NCBI RefSeq assembly: GCF_004337695.1
Contig: NZ_SJXJ01000002.1
Location: forward strand, 1 to 64,000
Origin: Tenacibaculum sp. M341
Lineage (GTDB): Bacteria > Bacteroidota > Bacteroidia > Flavobacteriales > Flavobacteriaceae
DNA length: 64,000 bases
Reading direction: 5' to 3'
Under the pieces are notes generated by a model, which ran no database searches, had not been told where the DNA came from, and worked only from the letters and a program-made list of their open reading frames with translations. Each line of letters begins with the position of its first letter. Positions within the stretch are counted from its first letter, which is position 1. Below, piece by piece: positions 27,801 through 35,987 of the stretch. The translations under genes were made by a program, and so were the position numbers.

Positions 27801-27907
27801 TTCCCTTTTACATCAATGTTTTGAGCTTTTGAATAGCCAAAAACAAGCAAAAAGACCAATGTAACTATGAGGTTTTTGAAATGAGAATATTGCAAATTTT
27901 CATTCAT
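24815..27907 (-). CDS. SusC-family TonB-dependent oligosaccharide transporter
   Basis: The 1030-residue protein has a signal peptide (FGYSKAQ), an N-terminal carboxypeptidase-regulatory-like domain (DVKGKVFDEQNNPLPGASV), a TonB-box-like VVVGYGTQ, a plug domain (residues about 125-240, with VVDGVPF and GASASVYGVRASNGVILITTK) and a C-terminal barrel ending in phenylalanine. It imports oligosaccharides across the outer membrane using TonB energy. It is the first gene of the operon, with the locus motif and the 14-bp repeat upstream. Confidence 0.95.
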   Translation of the reverse strand: MNENLQYSHFKNLIVTLVFLLVFGYSKAQNIDVKGKVFDEQNNPLPGASVIIEGTSTGTETDFDGIYKITATPNSTLVISFIGYKTQKIKVTKSTNNLNVSLKVEANVLEEIVVVGYGTQRKKEITGAVANVKAESITKLAVADLGTALQGKVAGVNIQAANGRPGQAANIQIRGLGSVNPGALGPLYVVDGVPFTDNPNIAPEQIESIDILKDGASASVYGVRASNGVILITTKKGKKGRMQIDLNAYTGIQNITSGTPLMNTTQQLFAEDTRLNAIGQEPLVFFFNPNALDFNSNFVEDIQNNNALVQSLGLNLNGGTKNLRVNFSSSYFDQEGVIIQSSFRRIANRLTADYTKGKFKAFASVGINQEDTEQEPFALYEFAVAQNPWQPSLSQITNVGQNTVSIPVRNAILFSNLSRNLTNIDEREVNSTNIAANFSYEITKGLDVKLNLGRNTWDFRRKWFRPQYIVRDFSGQINPTASRTNALLDRFLIFNKRETVEGIVNYKTDFGKHNLNFTGVISYEEQESQDIAAGVIFDETASNDIQVLSAGAEATRPREVIQRNTLAGKLLRLQYNFDGRYLFSASYRRDGSSRFALKNRFGNFYGFSAGWNIHEEKFFEKINFINSLKLRGSWAEVGNQNIPNYAFTPVIESGVNYPFGPNESLNFGFTQRRFVDENIRWETTISKNIGLDATFLDNRLSFTADYYENGREDMLLEQRLPPSAGTSQPGGGAGVFDVLVINAGDMINKGLEFAVSYKDETNFGLKYNFSSTFTSNRNTVTNLNGIQRGFANGRPIVSQGPNIDFTTFLAVGREAGAFFLVENAGVIKTQEQLDAYLPIDGSAQLGDLMFVDQNGDNVIDDNDRIYKGSGQADFEVGLDFNFEFKNFDLYVQNFYSQGAEIYNGAKLHAYGQGRHRDLFNMWSPQNPNSNIPTDRISAFHNNVRARSDFFLEDGTYWRIRNITLGYTIPGLESSGITKARLYISSVNPFTFTRYTGFDPEVGGDGIFTRGIDRGDYPVSRQFSLGVQLGF

Positions 27908-27979
27908 ATTTTTGTTTTTTTATTGGTTATGAGGTTCAAATATTATTAAATTATAAAATTATGTCTAAAATATGCACTA

Positions 27980-28000
27980 GATAAAAACTTGACAAAAACG
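27980..28000 (-). promoter_or_regulatory. Shared locus motif upstream of susC
   Basis: The reverse strand reads TTTTTGTCAAGT followed by TTTTATC, a perfect copy of the locus motif. It lies about 73-93 bp before the susC start. The 16 bp at 27980-27995 differ by one base from the gal-operon copy at 32702-32717. The rest of 27908-28370 is AT-rich with no gene seen. Confidence 0.5.
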
Positions 28001-28001
28001 T

Positions 28002-28015
28002 TTTAGTAGCGTAAT
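28002..28015. repeat. 14-bp repeat shared with the second GH16 promoter
   Basis: TTTAGTAGCGTAAT occurs here and exactly again at 48487-48500, upstream of the second GH16. Here it continues as TACTA, making the inverted pair TAGTA/TACTA. It is a candidate regulator site. Confidence 0.4.
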
Positions 28016-28370
28016 TACTAAGTTTTTGCTTGAAAATGCCAATAAAACAGCAGTATTAAGATATAATGTTGAGTTTTTATTTTTTTAACATTAAAATTTA
28101 TGATACATAATTTTTACCTCTTTTTTTTATCGTTTTTTTATTTTGAAATATTGTGTTTTATATTCTAAATTGTTGATAAAAATTATTTCTTATAAATTGT
28201 TGTCTTTTAAATTACGATTAATCATGTTTTTGATCACTTTTAAAACTTAAAAAAGAATGTTTGAATCATGTGAATTTAGAGTAGGATTATTGGTTTAATT
28301 TTTATTATTTCAGAGGTGAAATTAATAAGTATTTTGGTTAAACTTTACTTTAAATTAAAATGTAGATAAC

Positions 28371-28400
28371 AAAAAAGAGTTCTAATTAAAATAGAACTCT
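28371..28400 (-). terminator. Terminator of the gal operon
   Basis: On the reverse strand AGAGTTCTA and TAGAACTCT form a 9-bp stem with a 7-nt loop, then TTTTTT. It lies just after the galM stop codon. Confidence 0.85.
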
Positions 28401-28408
28401 GTGATTAT

Positions 28409-29422
28409 TTAAGATTGAAGTATTGAAAAACTTAGTTTAGTCTTGTTTTCATATTCCTCAGACGGATAAATTAATGTAGAAGGAAAATGAGGTTTGTTTG
28501 GAGTATCAGGATATTTTTGAGTTTCAAAACAAATAGCAGGATAATTACTGTAACTACCATTTAAATTAAGATGATTGAAATTTAATGGAGTATAAATAAC
28601 AACTCCAGGTTGATTGGTTGATATTTCCATTTGAATACCTGTTTCATTAGAGCTTAATATAACACCACTATTTTTTGAATTGAATATAAAGGTATCGTCT
28701 AAACCTGAGAATTGATTGTTTCCAATGATTTTTGAATTTCTAAAATCGTAAGATGTATTATTTACGGGTAAAATTTTTCCTGTTGGAATTAATAATTCAT
28801 CAACTTGAAGGTGTTTATTACAATTTAAATAGAGATGATGGTTTAGTATTGAGTCTTTACCATTTAAATTATAATAATTGTGATTGGTAATGTTTACATG
28901 TGTTTTTTTATCTGAAGTGGCTGTGTAAATAATTTCAACTTCATTGTTATCTGTTAATATAAATGTGGCGTTTAAACTAAGATTTCCGGGAAAACCTTCT
29001 TCTAAATGGGCACTTTCATATGAAAAAGTAGCTTTAGAAATATGTTTGTTTTGCTTTTCTACTTCTTTAATTTTCCATATTTTTCTATCAAAACCATTGT
29101 TACCTCCGTGCAAATGAACACCATTATCATCATGATTTAATGTATACACACAATCGTCAATGGTAAACGATTTCTTGGAAATTCTACCAGCATACCTTCC
29201 AACAGTACTGCCTAAATATATTCTTTCGTTTAAATAAGTATTGCTCCAGTAATCTTGTTCTTGTTTTAAATTTAAAATTACATTAGTTAGTGTGTTGTTT
29301 TTATTAGGAACTTTTAAGCTAGTAATGGTAGCTCCAAATGAGTTAACGATTAACTCCATTCCATTCTTATTTGTTAACTGAATAGATGATGGAATTGTTG
29401 AGGTTAATTGGTTTTTTTTCAT
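28409..29422 (-). CDS. galM: Aldose 1-epimerase (mutarotase)
   Basis: Galactose mutarotase-like fold, 337 residues, with catalytic-region segments VGRYAGRI, NHDDNGVHLHGG and NITNHNYYNLNG; the last carries the catalytic histidine. The C-terminal GVVIYTPLNF and CFETQKYPDTPN match the family. It converts beta-D-galactose to the alpha anomer used by GalK. No signal peptide is seen. It is the last gene of the galK-galT-lacI-galM operon and abuts the lacI start. Confidence 0.92.
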   Translation of the reverse strand: MKKNQLTSTIPSSIQLTNKNGMELIVNSFGATITSLKVPNKNNTLTNVILNLKQEQDYWSNTYLNERIYLGSTVGRYAGRISKKSFTIDDCVYTLNHDDNGVHLHGGNNGFDRKIWKIKEVEKQNKHISKATFSYESAHLEEGFPGNLSLNATFILTDNNEVEIIYTATSDKKTHVNITNHNYYNLNGKDSILNHHLYLNCNKHLQVDELLIPTGKILPVNNTSYDFRNSKIIGNNQFSGLDDTFIFNSKNSGVILSSNETGIQMEISTNQPGVVIYTPLNFNHLNLNGSYSNYPAICFETQKYPDTPNKPHFPSTLIYPSEEYENKTKLSFSILQS

Positions 29423-30439
29423 TTATAAGGAAGATTGCCTTTTGATAAGATTGGCTTTTAAAACCGTATGTGTAAATGTTTTTGGTGTTTCTGTATTGCC
29501 TTCTTGAATTCGTTGTATTAAAGTATTTAATGCTTGTTTGCCCATTTCTTCTTCATTTTGACTTATAATAGATAAAGAAGGAGTTGTGTATTGAGGAATA
29601 ATTCCATCAGTAAAGCCAATTACAGAAATGTCTTTAGGTACATTAAAACCATTTTCTTGTATCACTTTTAAAGCACAAATAGCTGATAGTTGATCAGAAG
29701 TAATTATTGCATCAATGGTGTTGTTTTTTAAATGCTGTATTAATATAGCATCAAACTCATTGTAGTTAGGTATTTCAATAATCAGATTATTTTCTAGTTC
29801 TAATTCTTTTAGCGTTTTTAAGTATCCGTCTTTTCTTAGTTTACTTACACTTGTTTGAAAAATAGTCGATAAAAAAGCAATGTTTTTGCATCCCTTGCTG
29901 TATAGGTGTTTAGTGGCAGTACAAGTGGCTTCAAAATCGTCAATGGTAATTTTATCACATTCAATTTCATTACAAACCCTATCAAACATTACTACAGGTA
30001 ATTTTCGTTGACTAAAATTTTTTAAATGAGAGTATTCTTGTAAATCTTCTGTTTCTTGAGATAAAGAAATGATAATTCCATCTACACTACCATTAAATAA
30101 AATAGATACTCCTTCAATTTCTTTTTCTAATGAGTCGTTAGATAAGCTAATTAAAATCTTATAGTTCTTTTTAGCAGCTTCCTCTTCAATAGCTCGTATT
30201 ACTTTAGCAAAAAAATCACTTTCAATATTCGGTAACACAACACCTATTCGTTTGGTAGCATTAGATTTTAAACTTCTAGCTACATCATTAGGTACATAAT
30301 TTAAAGATTTAGCAATTCTTAGTACATTATTTTTGGTGTAATCACTTATTTCGTGACTATCGTTTAATGCTTTAGATACCGTTGATGTTGAAACCTTTAA
30401 AATTTTTGCAATATCTTTTAATGTAACTTGATTACTCAT
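29423..30439 (-). CDS. LacI-family transcriptional regulator
   Basis: The N-terminal LacI helix-turn-helix (VTLKDIAKILKVSTSTVSKALND) and hinge (YVPNDVARSLKS) are followed by a periplasmic-binding-protein-like sensor domain (residues about 60-338). It is embedded in the galactose operon and should sense a galactan-derived sugar. The odd palindrome GATTACGGTAATC in front of galK (32718-32730) is one candidate operator. In Bacteroidota such LacI proteins may activate or repress; the sign cannot be told. Confidence 0.92.
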   Translation of the reverse strand: MSNQVTLKDIAKILKVSTSTVSKALNDSHEISDYTKNNVLRIAKSLNYVPNDVARSLKSNATKRIGVVLPNIESDFFAKVIRAIEEEAAKKNYKILISLSNDSLEKEIEGVSILFNGSVDGIIISLSQETEDLQEYSHLKNFSQRKLPVVMFDRVCNEIECDKITIDDFEATCTATKHLYSKGCKNIAFLSTIFQTSVSKLRKDGYLKTLKELELENNLIIEIPNYNEFDAILIQHLKNNTIDAIITSDQLSAICALKVIQENGFNVPKDISVIGFTDGIIPQYTTPSLSIISQNEEEMGKQALNTLIQRIQEGNTETPKTFTHTVLKANLIKRQSSL

Positions 30440-30471
30440 AGTTTAGAAGAGTTTTTTAGGGTGAAATCATT

Positions 30472-31500
30472 TTATAAACTATAATGTTTGCTACTTAAAC
30501 CTTTTAAAGTATTAGCAGCTTGCTCTGCGGTAATATCTCGTTGTGGATTGGCAAACATTTCATAACCAACCATAAACTTTTTTACATCTGCAGAACGTAA
30601 TAAAGGAGGGTAAAAAGACATATGAAAATGCCATTCAGGGTGCCTTTTGTCTGTTGGAGCCTGATGTATTCCAGAAGAATAAGGAAAAGAAGTTTGAAAC
30701 AAATTATCATATCTAATAGTAACTTCTTTAATTATTTCTGAAAAAGCAACGATTTCTTCTTCGTTTAATTGCTGAATATTGTTGTAATGCTTAATAGGAG
30801 CAATCATAACTTCATATGGCCATACAGCCCAAAATGGAACTAAGGCAACAAAGTGCTGGTTTTTAACAATGATGCGTTCATCTAATGATAACTCTTTTTG
30901 AATATAACTTTCTAGTAAACTTTTTCCAGTTTTATTGAAGTGTTTTAATTGTTGCGCTTGTTTTTTAAGTACAATTTCAGGAATAGAGTTTTGAGCCCAA
31001 ATTTGTCCATGCGGATGTGGGTTACTACAGCCCATAATAGCTCCTTTATTTTCAAATATCTGAACGTGGTTAATTTGCTCTTTGCTTCCTAATTCAAGAT
31101 ATTCTTTTCTCCATAATTGTACAACTTCAACAATTTCAGTTACCTTCATTAAAGGCAATGTAAGTGAATGATTTGGGGAAAAACAAACTACCTTGCAAAT
31201 ACCAGATTCTGTTTTTGCTTTTAGCATGTCATCTTCAAAAGTTTCTTCAACTACATCTTGTTGCAGTGCAGCAAAATCATTTGTAAATACAAAAGTAGAG
31301 GTGTAATTTGGATTTACTTCTCCGTTTGCTCTAGTATTTCCTGGGCATAAGTAACAATCAGGATCGTACTCTATTTTTGGTAAAGTAGTAGGAACATCTT
31401 TTTTTCCTTGCCAAGGTCTTTTAGTCCTATGAGGAGAAACTAACACCCATTCATCTGTTAGTATATTATATCTTCTATGTGATTTATTATTGATAGTCAT
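30472..31500 (-). CDS. galT: Galactose-1-phosphate uridylyltransferase
   Basis: The 342-residue HIT-superfamily protein has zinc-ligand motif CYLCPGN, the CSNPHPHGQIWA segment with the HxHxQ active-site triad, and the C-terminal WHFHMSFYPPLLRS. It transfers UMP between glucose and galactose, giving UDP-galactose for GalE. It starts 2 bp after the galK stop codon. Confidence 0.95.
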   Translation of the reverse strand: MTINNKSHRRYNILTDEWVLVSPHRTKRPWQGKKDVPTTLPKIEYDPDCYLCPGNTRANGEVNPNYTSTFVFTNDFAALQQDVVEETFEDDMLKAKTESGICKVVCFSPNHSLTLPLMKVTEIVEVVQLWRKEYLELGSKEQINHVQIFENKGAIMGCSNPHPHGQIWAQNSIPEIVLKKQAQQLKHFNKTGKSLLESYIQKELSLDERIIVKNQHFVALVPFWAVWPYEVMIAPIKHYNNIQQLNEEEIVAFSEIIKEVTIRYDNLFQTSFPYSSGIHQAPTDKRHPEWHFHMSFYPPLLRSADVKKFMVGYEMFANPQRDITAEQAANTLKGLSSKHYSL

Positions 31501-31502
31501 AA

Positions 31503-32621
31503 TTATATTTTTACCCCGTCACCAATATGAATAGCAATAGGAGTTAAATCTATTGAGAATTGATTTCTATAAGCGATAGACATTTCTTCTATTAAATTTT
31601 CTACAAAATCTTTATGGATGATATTAATGGTGCAACCTCCAAAACCACCGCCCATCATTCGTGCTCCTAAAATTTGATCGTAGTTTTTTGAGTATTCCAC
31701 TAAAAAATCAAGTTCAGGACAGCTCACTTCGTATAATTTACTTAAACCTTCATGAGATTGGTATAACAAGTTTCCCAAAGCGTGTAAATCTTTACAATTA
31801 ATAGCTTCAACTGCTTTTAAAGTGCGTTGATTTTCTTTAGATGTGTAAAGAGCTCTGTTGTAAATTTTTTCTGGAAGAAGATTTTTAAATTCCTTAACCA
31901 CTTCAGGTTTTACATCACATAAGTATTTGAGATCGTTATACTTTGCGTTAATTACTTTCATAGCAATTTCGCATTCTCCCCTTCGAACATTGTATTCACT
32001 AGAAGCTAAGTTGTGAGAAACATTGGTGTTTAGTAGTATAAGTTTATAGTCACCAAAGTCAACTTTTATGGTTTTATATTCTTGCGTTTTACAGTTTAAA
32101 AGTAATAAATGATCTTTTTGACCTTTTACCACGGTAAACTGATCCATAACACCACATTTAGTTCCCACCATTGTGTGTTCAGCATCTTTAGATAATTTAA
32201 TAATTTCTGTATCAGAAAGTCCTAGTTTGAAAAGTTCATTTAAACCTTTAGCAACACCACATTCTAAGGCAGCCGAAGAGCTTACTCCCGAACCTAATGG
32301 TAAATTACTATCAATATAACAGTCAAATCCTTTTACAGCATCGGGTCTTAAAACATTTATGTAAAAAATAACACCTATAATGTAATTGTGCCATTCTATA
32401 CTGCTTCTGTTTAAGTCAGATAAACTGAAGGTAAATTCACTATCTATATTTTTAGAATATACAGTCACATTGTTACTGTTATTCTTTTTCATTTTAAGAG
32501 TGATTTTTTTGTCAATTGCTGCGGGTAAGGCATGACCTCCATTATAATCTACATGTTCTCCTATTAAATTTATTCTACCAGGAGATTTTACCACAAGATC
32601 ATAAGAATCGTTTTTGTTCAT
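31503..32621 (-). CDS. galK: Galactokinase
   Basis: GHMP kinase with the galactokinase signature PGRINLIGEHVDYNGGHALP, ATP-binding loop LPLGSGVSSSAALE and C-terminal MMGGGFGGCTI. It phosphorylates D-galactose at C1. I placed the start at the ATG at 32621, 8 codons after an in-frame ATG at 32645, because MNKNDSYDLVVKSPGR is the normal family N terminus. It is the first gene of the gal operon and diverges from the TPR/LuxR regulator, with the locus motif and a palindrome between them. Confidence 0.93.
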   Translation of the reverse strand: MNKNDSYDLVVKSPGRINLIGEHVDYNGGHALPAAIDKKITLKMKKNNSNNVTVYSKNIDSEFTFSLSDLNRSSIEWHNYIIGVIFYINVLRPDAVKGFDCYIDSNLPLGSGVSSSAALECGVAKGLNELFKLGLSDTEIIKLSKDAEHTMVGTKCGVMDQFTVVKGQKDHLLLLNCKTQEYKTIKVDFGDYKLILLNTNVSHNLASSEYNVRRGECEIAMKVINAKYNDLKYLCDVKPEVVKEFKNLLPEKIYNRALYTSKENQRTLKAVEAINCKDLHALGNLLYQSHEGLSKLYEVSCPELDFLVEYSKNYDQILGARMMGGGFGGCTINIIHKDFVENLIEEMSIAYRNQFSIDLTPIAIHIGDGVKI

Positions 32622-32701
32622 AATTAAAGAAAGATTTAAACACACAAGTGCATCAAGTAAATATATGTATGCAAGGCATTAAAAATTAGAAGAATTAACT
32701 T

Positions 32702-32730
32702 GATAAAAACTAGACAAGATTACGGTAATC
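32702..32730 (-). promoter_or_regulatory. Locus motif and palindrome upstream of galK
   Basis: Reverse-strand TTGTCTAGTTTTTATC (32702-32717) matches the susC copy with one mismatch. Directly beside it GATTACGGTAATC (32718-32730) is a 6-bp inverted repeat around a central base. They lie about 80 to 110 bp before galK and about 100 bp before the divergent regulator gene. Confidence 0.5.
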
Positions 32731-32831
32731 CCTTATAAAATAATGGACAATAACTTTTTGCGGATTTTTTTTGACTCTGTTTTATTGTTAATATTGTTTT
32801 CTATCAATAATTCTCTACAAAGTTTTTTAAA

Positions 32832-34451
32832 ATGATATATAAGTTATTCCATAGGATATTTTTTCTGTTTTTGATGTTTTTTTTTAGTTTGAGTAATGTT
32901 CAAAGTCAAAATGAACAAACAGATAAAATTTATGAAAAAGCAATAAAAATTCGATTGCAGTATCCAGATAGTGCTATCAACTTATTAAACAAAAGTTATG
33001 AAAAGTACATTCAAAAAAGTGATACTTTAAAAGCAATTTATAGTATTTTAAATCAAAGTGAGATTTACGAGAATAATGCAAAGTATGCTAAGTCTTACGA
33101 AATACTATGGAAAGCAGTTATCATGTTAGATAATTCTAAAAAAGAAAGTTTAAAGTCTGTTTTATATCACAGGTTAGGTAGAATTTTTTCATACCACAAA
33201 AGAGAAAAAGAATCTGTAAAATATTTAAAAAAAGCATTAAATATTCAAAAAGGAATAATGGAAGATAATAATTTTTCAAAAGCAGCTTTGGTTCCCTATT
33301 ATTATTCTTTAGTAGCCACTTACAGAGAATTAAAAAAAGATAAACTTACAGAGGCATATTTAGATAGTTGTTATATGTACTATAAAGATAAAGAATCATT
33401 AATGGATAAATCTTTTATTGATTTTGAAAAAGCTTGTCAATTAATAAAAACAGACAGTCGCAAAGCAATAAAGTTATTGGATGAACTTTACCCTTGGTTT
33501 AAAGATAATTCACCAACATATTTAGTTTTGTTTAATAAATACAAAGGAGATGCGTATTTAGCTACTTCTAATCTCAATGAAAGTGAGAAATGTTATTTGG
33601 AGGCCTTAAAAATATCTAAAGAGTATAATAGTCATGTAGATTTTACAGCACTTATATATCAACAACTTTCTAAATTGTATGCCACAAAAGGGAATTACAA
33701 ATTGGCATTTGAAAATTTAAATAAAGAGAAAGAATTAGATCAAACGGTATTTGATATCCGTAGTGAAAGAAATCAAAACCATATAGAAATTAAAAATGAA
33801 TATTTAATAGAAAAGCAAAAACAAAATCAATTATTACAAGAGCAATATTTGAAGCAATTAGAACAAGAGGATAAGATTAAAAACTTACAAAGAATAGTAC
33901 TTTTAATCTCTATTGTATTTATTATAGGTATTGGTTTTTCTTATGTGAAAAGGTTGAGATACAAACACACTTCTGAAAGACGAATGTTAGAAATGAGTAA
34001 AGAGTTAGAAATAAAAAAGAAAAATGAAATGTTAGAGGTAAAGAATAGAGAGTTAGCTACTTCTGCATTACAAATAATTGAGAAGGACGAACTGCTGAAA
34101 ATGTTGAAGAATAAAATTGAAACATCTGGCACCGATAAGTCTAAGGTACAACAGATTAATAATGTGTTAAGAACGATATCAATCAGTAATAATAAGAATT
34201 GGGAAGAGTTTAAATTGCGATTTGTTGATGTTAATAAAGAGTTTTATGATAAAATTTTCGAGCTTTTTCCAAAATTAAGTCAAGGTGATCAAAAGATATG
34301 TGCTTTAATTAAACTTAATTTTTCTAGTAAAGATATGGCAAAGTTATTAGGTATTTCTGTAGAATCTGTTCATACATCTCGTCATAGAATTCGTAAAAAA
34401 ATGAATCTAGATAGAAGTATAAATTTAGAGGATTTTATCAATTCAATTTAA
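32832..34451 (+). CDS. Membrane-spanning TPR sensor with LuxR-type HTH
   Basis: A signal peptide (MIYKLFHRI...SNVQSQ) leads to TPR-like helical repeats (about residues 30-320), which should be in the periplasm. A single membrane segment lies at about 355-376 (IVLLISIVFIIGIGFSYV), then a charged coiled coil and a C-terminal LuxR/GerE-like helix-turn-helix (about 475-530, LSQGDQKICALIKLNFSSKDM, SVESVHTSRHRIRKK). A single chain would thus sense outside and bind DNA inside. It lies between the gal operon and the anhydrogalactose operon, and is the best candidate for their activator. Confidence 0.85.
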   Translation: MIYKLFHRIFFLFLMFFFSLSNVQSQNEQTDKIYEKAIKIRLQYPDSAINLLNKSYEKYIQKSDTLKAIYSILNQSEIYENNAKYAKSYEILWKAVIMLDNSKKESLKSVLYHRLGRIFSYHKREKESVKYLKKALNIQKGIMEDNNFSKAALVPYYYSLVATYRELKKDKLTEAYLDSCYMYYKDKESLMDKSFIDFEKACQLIKTDSRKAIKLLDELYPWFKDNSPTYLVLFNKYKGDAYLATSNLNESEKCYLEALKISKEYNSHVDFTALIYQQLSKLYATKGNYKLAFENLNKEKELDQTVFDIRSERNQNHIEIKNEYLIEKQKQNQLLQEQYLKQLEQEDKIKNLQRIVLLISIVFIIGIGFSYVKRLRYKHTSERRMLEMSKELEIKKKNEMLEVKNRELATSALQIIEKDELLKMLKNKIETSGTDKSKVQQINNVLRTISISNNKNWEEFKLRFVDVNKEFYDKIFELFPKLSQGDQKICALIKLNFSSKDMAKLLGISVESVHTSRHRIRKKMNLDRSINLEDFINSI

Positions 34452-34554
34452 CCTATTATTCTACTACAAAAGAGTAAAATTTAAAGAGATTTACAATGGA
34501 ATGCTAACTGTAAAATCTCAATTAAGTTATGTTTAAATTGAAGATAAGATAAAT

Positions 34555-34600
34555 TTCAAGGTGTTTTTTTAGGAATCATTCATTGCAAAAACACCTTGGA
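34555..34600 (+). terminator. Terminator after the TPR/LuxR regulator
   Basis: CAAGGTGTTTTT (34557-34568) and AAAAACACCTTG (34587-34598) form a perfect 12-bp stem with an 18-nt loop, about 105 bp after the regulator stop. Confidence 0.65.
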
Positions 34601-34642
34601 ATCTTAATCTAAAATGAACAATAGCTCTGAAACTTCATTTTT

Positions 34643-34667
34643 AAGTAGGTTTCTCTACTTAGTTTTT
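34643..34667 (+). terminator. Second small terminator
   Basis: AAGTAG and CTACTT form a 6-bp stem with a 6-nt loop, followed by AGTTTTT. It is the second stop signal in the 34452-34954 gap; the rest of that gap holds only the locus motifs. Confidence 0.55.
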
Positions 34668-34780
34668 CACAAAGAATTATTCTTGGAAATTTAGCTCTTA
34701 ATCCTAACTAAATTAAAGGATTAAGACGATTTAAGTAACTTCTATTATAACTTTCAAAAAGCATGTATTAAACATGTAAA

Positions 34781-34884
34781 GTTTTTGTCAAGTACCGTTT
34801 CTAACTGATAGGTAGTGTTTTCATCTATTTTTAACTCACACAATCTGGTACTGTAAACTACGATCAATTTTTCAGTCAAGTACC
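34781..34884 (+). promoter_or_regulatory. Two locus motif copies upstream of the anhydrogalactose operon
   Basis: GTTTTTGTCAAGTACC (34781-34796) contains a perfect TTTTTGTCWAGT. A second, weaker copy TTTCAGTCAAGTACC ends at 34884. The two share the 10-mer GTCAAGTACC, 88 bp apart. The second copy ends 70 bp before the first start codon of the operon, similar to the susC and GH16 spacings. Confidence 0.5.
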
Positions 34885-34954
34885 TGGTTCAAGAAATCAA
34901 TTGAATAATTACATAGAGGTGTTAGGTCTCTAAAGCAAATCAAATTTTAAGTAA

Positions 34955-35974
34955 ATGAAAGCAACTCTTTACGAGGGTAATAAAGTACTGTCTTTAATTG
35001 ATAAAGATATTGAAACACCCAAAGCAGATGAGGTAAGAATAAAAGTAGCATATGCAGGAGTATGTGGTACAGATATGCATATTTATCATGGAATGATGGA
35101 TAAAAGAGTAAGTATTCCTTTAACTATTGGTCATGAAATGTCTGGAACTATTGATGCATTAGGCGAAAATGTTACTGATTATAAAGTAGGAGATAAAGTA
35201 GTGGTAAGACCTTTAGATGATAGATTAGCTAAACCATCCGATAAAGGCTTTAATCATATTTGTGAAGAATTAAAATTTATCGGAATTGATAGTCCTGGAG
35301 CAATGCAACAGTATTGGAATGTTCCAGCTTTTACATTACATAAACTTCCAGAAACAACTGATTTAAAAATAGCCGCATTAGTAGAGCCACTTTCAGTAGC
35401 TACGCACGATGTTCGTATGAGTGAATTAAAACCAGGTGAGTATGCAGTTGTGTTAGGTGGTGGACCAATAGGAATGTTAATTGCTTTAGTCGCTAAAGAA
35501 ATGGGTGCGAATGTTATAATTTCTGAGGTTAATGAAAGTAGAATAGCAAAAGCTAAAGAAATGGGATTAGAAGCTGTGAGTCCTGTGAATACCGATTTGG
35601 TAAGTTATGTAAAAGAAAAAACTGATGGAAGATTAGCTGATGTGGTTTTTGAAGTAGCAGGTGTGCAGCCAACCTTAGATGTTATGACAGAAGTAGCAGG
35701 AATTAGAGGCCGAATTGTAATGGTGGCTATTCATGGAGAACCAAAACCAGTGAATTTATTTAAATTTTTCTGGAAAGAGTTAAAACTAATAGGGGCAAGA
35801 GTTTATGAAAAAGAAGACTACAATAAAGCAATTGAATTAATTAGCGAAAAACCTTCCATTTTTTCTGAGATGATTACAAGTGTACAATCAATAGCCAAAA
35901 TTCAAGAAATTTTTGAAAGCATCGATGAAAATCCGAATGGAATGAAAACATTAATTGATTGTCAATCTATATAA
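34955..35974 (+). CDS. Zinc-type dehydrogenase, probable 2-keto-3-deoxy-L-galactonate 5-dehydrogenase
   Basis: Medium-chain dehydrogenase of 339 residues with catalytic-zinc segment GVCGTDMHIYHG, GHEMSGTI and NAD motif VVLGGGPIGMLIALVA. The structural-zinc cysteine loop is replaced (only one Cys in RPLDDRLAKPSDKGFNHIC). It is first in the anhydrogalactose operon and directly before an SDR. In known agar pathways such a pair oxidises 2-keto-3-deoxy-L-galactonate at C5 and the SDR reduces the diketo product to KDG. Substrate is inferred from context. Confidence 0.8.
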   Translation: MKATLYEGNKVLSLIDKDIETPKADEVRIKVAYAGVCGTDMHIYHGMMDKRVSIPLTIGHEMSGTIDALGENVTDYKVGDKVVVRPLDDRLAKPSDKGFNHICEELKFIGIDSPGAMQQYWNVPAFTLHKLPETTDLKIAALVEPLSVATHDVRMSELKPGEYAVVLGGGPIGMLIALVAKEMGANVIISEVNESRIAKAKEMGLEAVSPVNTDLVSYVKEKTDGRLADVVFEVAGVQPTLDVMTEVAGIRGRIVMVAIHGEPKPVNLFKFFWKELKLIGARVYEKEDYNKAIELISEKPSIFSEMITSVQSIAKIQEIFESIDENPNGMKTLIDCQSI

Positions 35975-35987
35975 AAGAGAACAATTC

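Noticed and set aside
27908-28370. Gene or small RNA in the susC-galM gap
   Set aside because: Only AT-rich sequence and the motif and repeat near 28000 are seen; no frame or hairpin is convincing.
32510-32525. TTTTTGTCAATTG inside galK
   Set aside because: It is inside coding sequence with two mismatches to the motif, and shows the chance background level.
35955-35987. TTG start for the KduD-like gene
   Set aside because: It overlaps the upstream dehydrogenase and adds residues not found in the SDR family.
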